A stretch of DNA of 64,000 nucleotides from the NCBI RefSeq assembly GCF_000948285.1, contig NZ_JYBP01000003.1:1178001-1242000 (forward strand), written 5' to 3'. Position numbers and translations under genes: made by a program. Of this stretch, positions 48,987 through 58,000 are shown one piece after another. Source of the stretch: Geobacillus kaustophilus (lineage in GTDB: Bacteria; Bacillota; Bacilli; Bacillales; Anoxybacillaceae). The stretch's first letter is position 1; each line of letters begins with the position of its first letter. Below the pieces are notes generated by a model. It saw only the letters and a program-made list of their open reading frames with translations, did no database searches and was not told the DNA's origin.

Positions 48987-50891
48987 TCACAAACTTTTTT
49001 GCAACCACGTTTTCAAGAGTGGAAGCAGCCGGTCCGGCAGCTCGCCTGCATGCGGCACAAAGACGCGGAAGCGACCATAGATGTTTTCAATCGTCCGCCG
49101 CGTCTGCTCATCGTCGGCCCCGTGGCCTAAAAAGAGATTGACGACCTCAATGCCGCGGCGGCGCGCTTCGGCGACTGCTTCGTGCGTATCGATGATGCCG
49201 TTTTGTTCATATCCGTACGCGGCGGGTTCGCCGTCAGAGAAGACGAGCAGCACTTTTTGTGCTTCCGGGCGCTTGAGGAGCTGTTCGGTCATCCAGCGAA
49301 TCGCCAATCCATCGCGATTATCTTCATGCGGCTCGAGCTGCAGAATCGCCGGACCGCTCGACGGCTCAAGCGAGCGGCGGAATGAGACCGCCATCTGCAA
49401 ATAGTTCGGCTGACGCGAAGCGGTTGCTTCGTTCGCATCTTCCCAAAATCCGACAATTTGGTGCGGCACGCGCAACGTTTTCAGCACTTCATGGCAAAGA
49501 ACGAGCCCGGTTTTCGTCTCCTCCATTTTGTCGTGCATCGAAGCCGAGCAGTCGACCAGCAGGCCGAATACCGCATCAAACCGCCGCGTCGGCTCGCCTT
49601 TTTTGTAAAACAAGCGCGGCCGCTCATCAGTGAAAAACGACACCAATTGTTTGCGCAGCCGACCGGCGGATAAGTTCGTGCGCCAAGCGGAGCGCTTGTG
49701 TTCAAGCCATTGTTCCATGATGCGCACAAGCCGTTTTCGGTACGGCGCCACCGCCGCCTGTTTGGCGCGGTATTGCTCAAGATGCGCGAGGTTTGGCGAC
49801 GAAGGAAGAAGCACAAGATCGGCTTGGCGGTTGGCCTCGCCATACGGCGCACTGTTTCCAGCCGGCGGCTGTTCGCTGAAGGATGCTTGCGCTTCCAGGC
49901 CATACTCGTTTCGCGCCGTCGGCCGAGACGTTCCTTTCACGACGACCAATGCCTGATCGCCGTCTTCACCCGGCCTCGCCTCATCGCTGATGATCTCGGT
50001 GCGGCTGCCTCGTTCGAGCTCAAAACGGAGAAAGCTTCCGCCCGCCCGGCTCGTTTCCCGATGCCACGTTGGCAGCACTTGCCGCTTGGCCTCTCCATCC
50101 GCCTCTTGAAGGGCATCGCGGTTTTCCAATGGATTGGTCCGTTTGAGATCTTGAAGCGTCATCGTTTTCTCGTCCGCATCATCCTCAACGATTGGCAGCG
50201 ATGTATAGGCATTGACCATATCATGAGGCAACACGTCCCCCATCAGTTCCACAACGGCAAACGCCCAGTCCGCCACCTCGGCTGTCGAGGAAGCGTCAAA
50301 AAATTGCGGCCATAACGTTTCGAGGCGCGCCTGCACCGCTTCATCCGCCATTGGAGCCAGCGGCGCATCATCAAGCGGCGAATCGGCCGTGAGCCGCAAA
50401 TACATGGCCGCCAAAAACTGATCAGCCCAAGCGCCGCGCGTTCGATTCGCTTGCCATTGCTGAGTGAAGTAGCGGCGGTACAAGCGGCGGCGCGTGCGGA
50501 ACCATCGCTTCATCCCGGGACGTTCCCGCTCGCAGACGGCTTCCAAGCGAAGATCTTCAGCGAATGTAAACAGCTGTTTGGAAAGCTTGGAGAGCGGTCT
50601 GGATTCCACCGCATGTCGGAAGGCGCGGACCGCCGATAGGTCGGTATGCCGCCGCGTGCCGATGATGCGCAAGCCGACATCGGTTTTCATTGCCGTTTCC
50701 CGCTCCAATGGCGGATACCCATACCAAAAATGGCTGACGTAAACGACCGGCTTGGTAGAATGCACGCCGGAATGGGCGGCGAACTGGATGGCAACGTCGC
50801 GGCGGCGCATGAGCGTTTGGGCGAGGTCAGAAAGCTGCATGACCAAACTCGAATCGACCGTTCGGTCATTGAACATCATAAACCGTTCCAT
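48987..50891 (-). CDS. yojO: VWA-domain protein YojO (NorD/CobT-like)
   Basis: A 634-residue cytoplasmic protein with a C-terminal von Willebrand A domain. The MIDAS motif is DCSASM in GLLVDCSASMHDKM, and SDGEPAAYGY follows. The N-terminal half is Arg-rich and helical. VWA proteins of this kind act with a MoxR-type ATPase to mature or insert cofactors in a target enzyme, as NorD with NorQ. That ATPase is the next gene upstream. ATG 50891 follows aggagg; the frame continues upstream over yojN but without RBS. Confidence 0.87.
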   Translation of the reverse strand: MERFMMFNDRTVDSSLVMQLSDLAQTLMRRRDVAIQFAAHSGVHSTKPVVYVSHFWYGYPPLERETAMKTDVGLRIIGTRRHTDLSAVRAFRHAVESRPLSKLSKQLFTFAEDLRLEAVCERERPGMKRWFRTRRRLYRRYFTQQWQANRTRGAWADQFLAAMYLRLTADSPLDDAPLAPMADEAVQARLETLWPQFFDASSTAEVADWAFAVVELMGDVLPHDMVNAYTSLPIVEDDADEKTMTLQDLKRTNPLENRDALQEADGEAKRQVLPTWHRETSRAGGSFLRFELERGSRTEIISDEARPGEDGDQALVVVKGTSRPTARNEYGLEAQASFSEQPPAGNSAPYGEANRQADLVLLPSSPNLAHLEQYRAKQAAVAPYRKRLVRIMEQWLEHKRSAWRTNLSAGRLRKQLVSFFTDERPRLFYKKGEPTRRFDAVFGLLVDCSASMHDKMEETKTGLVLCHEVLKTLRVPHQIVGFWEDANEATASRQPNYLQMAVSFRRSLEPSSGPAILQLEPHEDNRDGLAIRWMTEQLLKRPEAQKVLLVFSDGEPAAYGYEQNGIIDTHEAVAEARRRGIEVVNLFLGHGADDEQTRRTIENIYGRFRVFVPHAGELPDRLLPLLKTWLQKSL

Positions 50892-50901
50892 ATGCAGCCT
50901 C

Positions 50902-51777
50902 CTATTCGTCAAACCACGTTTCAGCGATGTTGCGCACCGCGGCCCGTTCCCGTTCATCGTCGAGCTTATCGACGATGCTTCGTTCAATGGCCCGCAATGG
51001 CGGCATGTACGCTGCCAAATCGCACGCATCCAACAAAGCGCGCACCGAAGCCGCTTCCTCGGCGATTTGTCCGTTTCGCACTTGCGCAAGCAGATCAGCC
51101 GACAAGGCGACGAAACGATCGATCAACGTTTCATCCGTTAATGTAGTTTGCGCCAATAATACCGATTTTAATGTTTCTCCTTGCACATACGGCACATTGA
51201 TGACGACAAACCGGTTTTTGAGCGCCTCATTGAGCGGTACGGTGCCAATATAGCCTTCATTGATCGCGGCGATGACGCCAAATGTTGGTTTCGCCTGCAC
51301 GACATCGCCGGTGAGCGGATTCGTGAGCCGCCGCCGGTAGTCAAGGACGCTGTTTAAAATCGGCAGCGTCTCTGGTTTCGCCATATTAATTTCGTCAATG
51401 TATAGCAAATGCCCTTTTGTCATCGCCTGGATGACTGGTCCGGGCACGTACTCGATCACCGCCTGGCCGTTTTTGTGCACGATCGTCTTAAAACCGAGCA
51501 ATGCTTCGGCGTCCAAGTCCACGGAACAGTTGATGCTGTGCATCGGTTGACCAAACAAAGCGGACAACGTTTCAGCAAGCCGCGTTTTTCCCGATCCGGT
51601 CGGGCCTTTTAAGAGTACGTTTTTCCCAAGCGCGAGCGCAATGGCGGCAGCGTGCACGATCGCCTCATCTGCCGCCTTGTACCCGCCCGCTCCAATCAAC
51701 GCGCGATCCGGATCGCGGCGGAACAGTTCTTTTCGCTTTTCCATTTCTTTCGTGACCGTCAACGGCCATGTTCCCAT
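50902..51777 (-). CDS. yojN: MoxR-type AAA+ ATPase YojN (NorQ/CbbQ-like)
   Basis: A 291-residue AAA+ protein with Walker [16 protein letters not shown], Walker [15 protein letters not shown] and sensor region [14 protein letters not shown]. It resembles NorQ, CbbQ and GvpN. With YojO it should form a chaperone that activates an unlinked enzyme. In this NO-rich window a NO reductase is a possible client, but no nor gene is in view. It lies 10 bp before yojO. Confidence 0.88.
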   Translation of the reverse strand: MGTWPLTVTKEMEKRKELFRRDPDRALIGAGGYKAADEAIVHAAAIALALGKNVLLKGPTGSGKTRLAETLSALFGQPMHSINCSVDLDAEALLGFKTIVHKNGQAVIEYVPGPVIQAMTKGHLLYIDEINMAKPETLPILNSVLDYRRRLTNPLTGDVVQAKPTFGVIAAINEGYIGTVPLNEALKNRFVVINVPYVQGETLKSVLLAQTTLTDETLIDRFVALSADLLAQVRNGQIAEEAASVRALLDACDLAAYMPPLRAIERSIVDKLDDERERAAVRNIAETWFDE

Positions 51778-51903
51778 CTTCTGCCTTCCTCTCTGTGGCG
51801 ATCTTCCCCTCTCATTCTACTAGATCGCCCGGCGGGACGCAAAACAAAAGAATTAGACCATAAATATATTATGTAAATATAACAAAGAAAAAACGAGGCG
51901 CTC

Positions 51904-52278
51904 TCAACCGAAGTTGTCCTCAATTGCCTTGCGAATGAGCGCCGCGCACCGGTCCAGTTCCACCTTCAGTTGGCGTTTGTACAATTTCGCCTTTTCTTCC
52001 CCGCCCTCGGCAAACCGATAGTAGACGACTTCTTGGTACTTCATCCCTTCTTTTTTTCGCTTCACTTGTTGCAAAATGCCGTCTTCGATCAAATCATGCA
52101 GCGCCTTATACACTTCGGAGTGGTTCGGCCGGTAGCCGAACGGCTTGAACTCTTGGCGCAATACATCAAGCAGCTTTAGCCCGTACAATCGCTCTTGCTC
52201 GGTGAGCGTAATCAAATACAATTTTAAAAACGCACGTTGTTTTAACAGAAAACCGCTGGGCGTCCGTTTCTCCCCCAT
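51904..52278 (-). CDS. rtp: Replication terminator protein
   Basis: A 124-residue winged-helix protein that closely resembles B. subtilis RTP (122 residues): SGFLLKQRAFLKLYLITLTEQE, ERLYGLKLLDVLRQEF, PNHSEVYKALHDLIEDGIL and the C-terminal dimerisation helix KLYKRQLKVELDRCAALI. RTP dimers bind Ter sites and stop DnaB-driven forks from one side. A strong aaggaaggaggg RBS precedes ATG 52278. In B. subtilis Ter sites lie just upstream and autoregulate rtp; I see no clear one in 52279-52386. Confidence 0.94.
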   Translation of the reverse strand: MGEKRTPSGFLLKQRAFLKLYLITLTEQERLYGLKLLDVLRQEFKPFGYRPNHSEVYKALHDLIEDGILQQVKRKKEGMKYQEVVYYRFAEGGEEKAKLYKRQLKVELDRCAALIRKAIEDNFG

Positions 52279-52386
52279 GGGTTGCTCCCTCCTTCCTTAT
52301 GGATTGAATTTCGCTCTTTTGGCCGCGAACTCCTGCTTGTTTTCATTATATCATGCGGGAAAGAAAAAATCCTTCCCCGCTCGTTT

Positions 52387-53289
52387 TCAATAAAACACGA
52401 TCGTTTTATTGCCGTGGATGATGACCCGGTCTTCCAAATGCCACCGAAGCGCCCGGGCGAGCACCGTTTTTTCGATCAAGCGACCGATTCGCTTCAAGTC
52501 GTCCGGATGATGGCGATGGTCGACGCGGGCGACGTCCTGCTCAATGATCGGCCCTTCATCCAAATCATCGGTGACATAGTGCGATGTCGCGCCGATCAAT
52601 TTGACGCCGCGCTCATAAGCCCGCTCGTACGGACGAGCGCCAATAAAGGCGGGTAAAAACGAGTGATGGATGTTGATGATCCGCCCCGGAAATTCAGCGA
52701 CAAACGCCGGCGACAAAATTTGCATGTAGCGGGCGAGCACGATCGTGTCGATCCGATAGTCGCGAAGCAGACGGATTTGTTCGGCTTCGGCGTCCGCTTT
52801 CGTTTCTTTCGTCACCGGAATATGCACATAAGGGATGCCAAATGACTCGACCGTCTCGCGCAAATCCGGGTGATTGCTTACGACAAGGGCGATGTCGGCG
52901 ATCAACTCCCCCGCTTGCCATTGCCAAAGCAGCTCAAGCAGACAATGCTCGGCTTTGGAGACAAAAATGGCGATCCGTCGGATGTCGTTGTGCAGCCGAA
53001 GTTTCCAATCCATGCGAAACTCCTCGGCAATCGGTGCAAACGCTGCTTCGATCGCCTCTTTTCGCTTAGCGATGTCCGGACAATCAAATTCGAGGCGGAG
53101 AAAAAACGTTCCCCCTTCAGGATCGGTCGAGTATTGGCTCGATTCGACGATGTTCGCTCCTTGTTCATAAAGAAACGATGTCACTGCCGCGACGATGCCC
53201 GGACGATCCGGGCAGGAAATGAGGAGCCGCGCGCGCTGCTCGTAACCTTGCAAAAATGATTGCCAGCGATGTTGGCGAAATGTCGTCAT
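52387..53289 (-). CDS. purU: Formyltetrahydrofolate deformylase
   Basis: A 300-residue enzyme releasing formate from 10-formyl-THF. The N-terminal ACT domain (RLLISCPDRPGIVAAVTSFLYEQGANIVES, about 22-51) is followed by the formyltransferase fold. Catalytic residues lie in IINIHHSFLPAFIGARPY (Asn/His) and GATSHYVTDDLDEGPII (Asp). ATG 53289 follows aaaggagag; a longer frame upstream lacks an RBS. Confidence 0.94.
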   Translation of the reverse strand: MTTFRQHRWQSFLQGYEQRARLLISCPDRPGIVAAVTSFLYEQGANIVESSQYSTDPEGGTFFLRLEFDCPDIAKRKEAIEAAFAPIAEEFRMDWKLRLHNDIRRIAIFVSKAEHCLLELLWQWQAGELIADIALVVSNHPDLRETVESFGIPYVHIPVTKETKADAEAEQIRLLRDYRIDTIVLARYMQILSPAFVAEFPGRIINIHHSFLPAFIGARPYERAYERGVKLIGATSHYVTDDLDEGPIIEQDVARVDHRHHPDDLKRIGRLIEKTVLARALRWHLEDRVIIHGNKTIVFY

Positions 53290-53374
53290 GCGTTGTCTCT
53301 CCTTTTTCTTGCTTTTCTTGCAATTCATCATACAAAAAATTCATGAACTTGCCAACAGGGAAGATAACAAAAGA

Positions 53375-53406
53375 GGGTGTCCCAAAAGGATCGGGACACC
53401 CTTTCT
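53375..53406 (-). terminator. Terminator after hmp
   Basis: GGGTGTCCC and GGGACACCC, a perfect 9-bp stem with a 9-nt loop. T-rich on both strands, downstream of hmp in its direction. Confidence 0.8.
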
Positions 53407-53512
53407 TATTCCGTATATAAGTATAAAGCAATCATTAAAAAAACAATATGTTGTGTTTTGTTTAAGGAAAATTACCCTTTTGGGTCAGCCCCTGGCAAGT
53501 GAAAAACCTCTC

Positions 53513-54748
53513 TCAGTCTTTCGTCAAATCGCCGGCCGGGCCGAAAAATTCGTAATGGATGTGCTCCTCTGGCACACCCCATTGTTTTAGGGCACGATAG
53601 ACGGTTTTCATAAACGGCACCGGGCCGCAGAAATAAAAGTCTGCGTCTTTCGTCGGGATCACGGATTGCATCCATGCAAGGTCGATCCGCCCTTCTTTGT
53701 CAAAATGCGGATGGCGGCGGTCCTCATCGGATGGCGACTCGTAACAAATACGGTAAGAAAATGACGGGCGTTCCGCCAACATCCGAAGCTCTTCATCAAA
53801 CGCGTGCACGCGTCCATTCAAAGCAGCATGCAAAAACGTCGCTGGGCGGGTCGGTTGGCGGATGGCCAACGTATGCGCCATGCTCAAAAGCGGAGTGATG
53901 CCGACGCCGCCGCTGATGAACACAACCGGCGTCGTTTTGGACAAATCAAGCGTAAAATCGCCGGCTGGAGCGCTAAGATCGAGCACGTCGCCCTCTTGGA
54001 CATGATCATGCAAATAGTTGGAAACAATGCCGGCCGGCTTGTCCGCTGTAGCTGCTTCCCGTTTGACGCTGATGCGGTAATACCCTTTTCCAGGAGCATC
54101 CGATAAGCTGTATTGGCGAATATGCGTATACGTCTCGCCCGGAATCGACAGTTTGACGCTGACGTATTGGCCCGGCAAATAATCACTGATGGCCTTGCCG
54201 TCTTCCGGCTCCAAATAAAACGAAGTGATGACGCCGCTTTCTTTCACCTTTTTCACGACGACAAATCGGCGAAAGTCACGCCAGCCTCCGTGTTTGGCCG
54301 CTGCCTCATCGTAGAGCTCTTTTTCCACTTGAATGAAAACGGACGCAATGGCTTCATATGCTTCCGCCCAAGCCGTGATCACTTCGTCGGTGGCGGCGTC
54401 GCCGAGCACGTCTTTGATCGCCAGCAACAAATGCTTTCCGACGATCGGGTATTGTTCTGGTTTGATTCCTAAGCTGCGGTGTTTATGGCCGATTTGCCGC
54501 ACAACCGGCAAAATAGCATCAAGCTGGTCGATATAGCGCGCTGCCGCATACACGGCTGCGGCCAAGGCGCGTTGCTGCCGCCCTTGCTTTTGGTTGGCGT
54601 GGTTGAAAATATTGAGCAGTTCCGGATGATTGGAAAACATGAGTTCATAAAACCGCTTCGTAATTTGTTCGCCATGTGTTTCCAAGACAGGCGCCGTTGA
54701 TTTCACAATTTCAATCGTTTTTGGATGCAATTTCGTTGTCGTTGTCAT
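53513..54748 (-). CDS. hmp: Flavohaemoglobin (nitric oxide dioxygenase)
   Basis: A 411-residue NO-detoxifying enzyme turning NO and O2 into nitrate. The N-terminal globin domain (1-140) contains IGHKHRSLGIKPEQYPIVGKHLL with the proximal His. The FAD domain shows RQYSLSDAPGKGYYRISVKRE, and the NAD domain GGVGITPLLSMAH. It is divergent from nsrR, with two palindromes between. The length fits the family. Confidence 0.96.
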   Translation of the reverse strand: MTTTTKLHPKTIEIVKSTAPVLETHGEQITKRFYELMFSNHPELLNIFNHANQKQGRQQRALAAAVYAAARYIDQLDAILPVVRQIGHKHRSLGIKPEQYPIVGKHLLLAIKDVLGDAATDEVITAWAEAYEAIASVFIQVEKELYDEAAAKHGGWRDFRRFVVVKKVKESGVITSFYLEPEDGKAISDYLPGQYVSVKLSIPGETYTHIRQYSLSDAPGKGYYRISVKREAATADKPAGIVSNYLHDHVQEGDVLDLSAPAGDFTLDLSKTTPVVFISGGVGITPLLSMAHTLAIRQPTRPATFLHAALNGRVHAFDEELRMLAERPSFSYRICYESPSDEDRRHPHFDKEGRIDLAWMQSVIPTKDADFYFCGPVPFMKTVYRALKQWGVPEEHIHYEFFGPAGDLTKD

Positions 54749-54769
54749 GATTTCATCCCCTTGTAAAAC

Positions 54770-54834
54770 ATGTATTTTTAATACATCTTTTATTCAACCA
54801 TGGGCACTGCGAAAAAGCAATATTTCAAATACAT
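54770..54834. promoter_or_regulatory. NsrR-like operators between hmp and nsrR
   Basis: ATGTATTTTTAATACAT (54770-54786) is a near-perfect 17-bp palindrome just before hmp. ATATTTCAAATACAT (54820-54834) is a second, looser one nearer nsrR. Both fit the B. subtilis-type NsrR motif (ATRTATYTTAAATATAT as I recall). NO damage to the NsrR cluster would relieve repression of hmp and nsrR. Confidence 0.75.
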
Positions 54835-54919
54835 CTTTAATAAATTGTTCACAATTCTCCGTTCGAATCGGGTGTGGTACAATGGGATCAAGAACGTCGC
54901 TTAAAGGTTGTGAATCACG

Positions 54920-55363
54920 ATGCAGTTGACGAACTATACGGAATACGCCTTGCGCGTCCTCTTGTTTTTAGGCGCGCTTGATGAAGAAGAAAAAACAAAC
55001 ATCAAAGACATTGCCGCTGCCTTTTCCATTTCAGAGCATCATTTAAGCAAAATCGTCCATGAGCTTGGCAAACTCGGCTACATTGAAACGATCCGTGGGC
55101 GCAACGGCGGAATCCGCCTTGCGAAACGCCCCGAGGAGATTGTCATCGGCGCGGTTGTTCGCGAAACGGAGGAAAACTTGTCGCTTGTCGAGTGTTTTGC
55201 CGCCCACGGCAATGAGTGCGTCTTAACGCCGGTATGTCGGCTTCGCTTCGCACTTCACGAGGCGTTAGAGGCGTTTTTGCGTGTGCTGGATGCGTATACA
55301 CTCGCCGATTTGCTTGAAGACCGAGCGTCGCTTCGTTCTTTATTGAAAGAGCGGCGCGGTTGA
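54920..55363 (+). CDS. nsrR: NO-sensing Rrf2-family repressor NsrR
   Basis: A 147-residue regulator. Winged HTH at the N terminus (TNIKDIAAAFSISEHHLSKIVHELGKLGYIETIRGRNGGIRL) and three Cys (Cys92, Cys100, Cys106) in ECFAAHGNECVLTPVC that hold the Fe-S cluster. The spacing fits NsrR rather than IscR. Divergent from hmp, its classical target. Confidence 0.93.
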   Translation: MQLTNYTEYALRVLLFLGALDEEEKTNIKDIAAAFSISEHHLSKIVHELGKLGYIETIRGRNGGIRLAKRPEEIVIGAVVRETEENLSLVECFAAHGNECVLTPVCRLRFALHEALEAFLRVLDAYTLADLLEDRASLRSLLKERRG

Positions 55364-55364
55364 G

Positions 55365-55399
55365 AAAAAACTTTCCGGCTATTATAAGGAGAGTTTTTT
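55365..55399 (+). terminator. nsrR terminator
   Basis: AAAAAACTTTCC and GGAGAGTTTTTT, a stem with one mismatch ending in a T run, right after the nsrR stop. The remaining 230 bp to speE show no gene. Confidence 0.7.
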
Positions 55400-55632
55400 G
55401 GTGTTAAGCATCGCTCTACGGAAGGAAGACGCGGGATGATGCGAAACCGATGGCGGCCTTTGCGCGTGATGTGGCGGTAATACTGATCATTAGTTAAAAA
55501 ACGAAACCAGTCGAAAACCATGGGCAATACGTCCGGCACCGGCCGATCACATCCCCTTTGTTTGCCACAAGACGAAGAATATATTAAGATTAGAAAGGTG
55601 TGAAAACATCTGCATGACTGAAGGAGGTCACA

Positions 55633-56508
55633 ATGAAACACAAAGGAACCGCTTTACCACCTTACTTGCATATGGACAATGGAGAGCTTTGGCTCACCGA
55701 AGATGATCGCGACAACTTAAAAATCAGCTATCGAATCAAAGAGGTGATTTTTGCCGAGCCGTCCGAGTACCAGCATGTGATGATTTTGGATTCGTACGAT
55801 TTTGGCCGCATGCTCGTACTCGATGGCGTCGTGCAAACGACCTCAATTGACGGCCATATTTATAACGAAATGATTTCGCACGTGCCGCTGCAGTTTCATC
55901 CGGAAGCGAAACGGGTGCTCATCATCGGCGGCGGCGACTGCGGCGCAGCTCGTGAGACGGCGAAATACGCTCATCTGGAAGCCATCGACATGGTGGAAAT
56001 CGACGAAAAAGTCGTCCGGGCGTGCAAAGAGCATTTGCCAGCCGTCTCCGGCAACTTATCTGACCCGCGCATGCGGTTTGTATATGATGATGGCGTCGTG
56101 TTTGTGCAAGGGAAAGAAAACGTCTACGACGTCATTATGATCGACTCGTCCGACCCAGTCGGCCCAGCGGAAGCCTTGTTTTCACTGGAGTTTTACGCCA
56201 ACGTCCATCGCGCGTTGAAAGCAGACGGGCTGATGGTCTGCCAAAGCCAGTCGCCGATTTTCCACTTGGATATTTTGAAACGGACGTACCGCAACATTCG
56301 CGAACTGTTCCAGCATGTGCTCGTGTACACAGCAGTGGTGCCGACGTATCCAGGCGGACTGTGGAGCTTTACGATCGGCTCGAAACGGCCGCTGGTGTTT
56401 CCGGCGCAAACAACTATTCCAAACGACACGAAATACGTCAATGATGCGGTCTTCCGTCAATGTTTCGCCTTGCCCGAGTTTTTGCGCTCGGCGCTTGAGG
56501 TGGAATAA
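55633..56508 (+). CDS. speE: Spermidine synthase-like aminopropyltransferase
   Basis: A 291-residue protein with the polyamine synthase fold. It has the SAM-binding GGGDCGAARE (about 97-106), the acidic VEIDEKVV, the DSSDPVGPAEALFSLEFY motif (Asp catalytic) and VPTYPGGLWSF. It is slightly longer at the N terminus than most SpeE proteins. RBS gaaggaggtc. It stands alone here without speD, and is one of only two + genes right of dif. Confidence 0.9.
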   Translation: MKHKGTALPPYLHMDNGELWLTEDDRDNLKISYRIKEVIFAEPSEYQHVMILDSYDFGRMLVLDGVVQTTSIDGHIYNEMISHVPLQFHPEAKRVLIIGGGDCGAARETAKYAHLEAIDMVEIDEKVVRACKEHLPAVSGNLSDPRMRFVYDDGVVFVQGKENVYDVIMIDSSDPVGPAEALFSLEFYANVHRALKADGLMVCQSQSPIFHLDILKRTYRNIRELFQHVLVYTAVVPTYPGGLWSFTIGSKRPLVFPAQTTIPNDTKYVNDAVFRQCFALPEFLRSALEVE

Positions 56509-56521
56509 CGGCTTGGCATGG

Positions 56522-56557
56522 AAAAAGCTGTCCCTGCTTTGGGGGGACAGCTTTTTT
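56522..56557 (+). terminator. speE terminator
   Basis: AAAAAGCTGTCCC and GGGACAGCTTTTT, a 13-bp perfect stem with T run; also suits the convergent gene. Confidence 0.88.
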
Positions 56558-56612
56558 GTGTCATTTGAGTGATCCTCTTTACGCTTTCTATTATTCCACC
56601 CGCTTTCTTGTT

Positions 56613-57791
56613 TCATTGCGCCGGCGGGTTGTGGGCCAGTGCCCGCTTGGCAAGCCATTGAAACGTCAAGTCATCCGCCGGCGGGTTGTAGAGTCCAGCG
56701 CGGACGTCACGGTAATGCCGCTGGAGCGGGTTGTCAGCAAACAAGCTTTGTCCGCCGACAATGCGCATCGCCCAATCGACGACTTCAAGCGCGGTATTGG
56801 TGGCGACCAATTTGGCTGTTGCCAACTCCTCTTTCATCGCCATCCGTTTTTCCGGATAGCGATCCCATAAGTCGGCGACCGCGTACAGGAAATGGCGCGC
56901 ATGGGTGAGGCGCCATTCCATTTCCGCGATTTTCCGCTGCACTTCGGGTGTTAGGGCGATTGGGTGAGGCAGGGTATTAGGCTGGTACGTCTTGGCAAAG
57001 CGAAGTGCCTCATTGCGCGCCGCAATGGCGATGCCTAAGTAACAAGCCGGAACGTGCAACAGCCATCCTTGCGCCGGTGCGGCTTCGTTCGATTCCCCGA
57101 GCGTCTCGACGAGCGCCTCTTGGTCGACTTCGACTTCTTCAAGAACAAGATCATCGCTGCGCGTCGCCCGCATGCCAAGGGTGTTCCACGTCGGCTCGAT
57201 GCGGATGCCTGAAGCAGACATCGGCACGAGAAATTCACCGACCCGACCGTCTTCCATCGTGGCGGAAATTAAGACGTAATCGAGTGCAGGAGCCAGTGAC
57301 GCAAAGGTTTTTCGTCCGCGAAGCACAAAGCGGCCATCGCGAAAAACGGCCGTCGTTTCGGGTTTGCCCCCGCGCGCCGGGCTGCCTGTCGCCCGTTCGG
57401 AATGAGCGCTGTTGATGAGCGAGTGGCGGCAAACGACTTCTTTCGCCAGGCGGGCGAGCACCGGCTCCGGCCAGCGGCGAAGCAAAAATAAACGCATGAG
57501 AATGCTGGCATGCCAGCCGAATGACAAAGCTGTTGCCCCAGAGCCTTGGGCGATCGTCTCTTGCACGAGCACGAGCTCATACAGCGACGCCCCTTGGCCG
57601 CCGTATTCAGCGGGGATGGTCAACGAAAGGAATCCCGCCTCTTTCAAATCGGCAAAATCGGCAAATGGAAACTCAGCCCGTTCGTCATCGTGAGCCGCCC
57701 TTTTGGCAAACCGCTCGGCAAGGCGCCGCGCTTGGTCGTATAATTGCTGCTCCCGATCGGTCCGCACAAGCAAGTGATACAACTCGTTCAT
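56613..57791 (-). CDS. Acyl-CoA dehydrogenase-fold flavoprotein (YdbM/DszC-like)
   Basis: A 392-residue protein with IPAEYGGQGASLYEL, HSERATGSPARGG in place of the usual TEPGAGSD motif, and a C terminus QRHYRDVRAGLYNPPADDLTFQWLAKRAL. That ending, and the lack of a YEGT catalytic Glu, resemble the SfnB/DszC/YdbM branch. Some of these are flavin monooxygenases in sulphur acquisition rather than dehydrogenases. ATG 57791 follows aaggggag; an upstream frame lacks an RBS. Substrate unknown. Confidence 0.82.
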   Translation of the reverse strand: MNELYHLLVRTDREQQLYDQARRLAERFAKRAAHDDERAEFPFADFADLKEAGFLSLTIPAEYGGQGASLYELVLVQETIAQGSGATALSFGWHASILMRLFLLRRWPEPVLARLAKEVVCRHSLINSAHSERATGSPARGGKPETTAVFRDGRFVLRGRKTFASLAPALDYVLISATMEDGRVGEFLVPMSASGIRIEPTWNTLGMRATRSDDLVLEEVEVDQEALVETLGESNEAAPAQGWLLHVPACYLGIAIAARNEALRFAKTYQPNTLPHPIALTPEVQRKIAEMEWRLTHARHFLYAVADLWDRYPEKRMAMKEELATAKLVATNTALEVVDWAMRIVGGQSLFADNPLQRHYRDVRAGLYNPPADDLTFQWLAKRALAHNPPAQ

Positions 57792-57865
57792 CGTTCTCCC
57801 CTTCTTTTTTGATCGAGATGCTTTCATTGTACTGCTTTTGACCAAAGGTGAAAACAAAAATGCGC

Positions 57866-57892
57866 AAAAAAGCCGTCCGTGGAACACGGACG
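57866..57892 (-). terminator. Terminator after the class V aminotransferase
   Basis: GTCCGTG and CACGGAC, a perfect stem with a 3-nt loop, extended by CC/GG-like pairs. TTTTTT follows on the minus strand. Confidence 0.8.
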
Positions 57893-58000
57893 ATCCTCAT
57901 GATGAAAACGTTTCGTTGTGATCGCAAGGCGGAACATATCTTTCTGCCTGAATTCCCCCTTGGCTATATGTCAGAGTTTAAGCATTGCTGCAGCAACCGC

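Noticed and set aside
51861-51880. Second dif-like sequence near rtp (ATATATTATGTAAA)
   Set aside because: Only the XerD-side half and centre match; the XerC half is absent. The site at 46087-46114 is complete and at the polarity switch. A divergent RTP site here is possible but unsupported.
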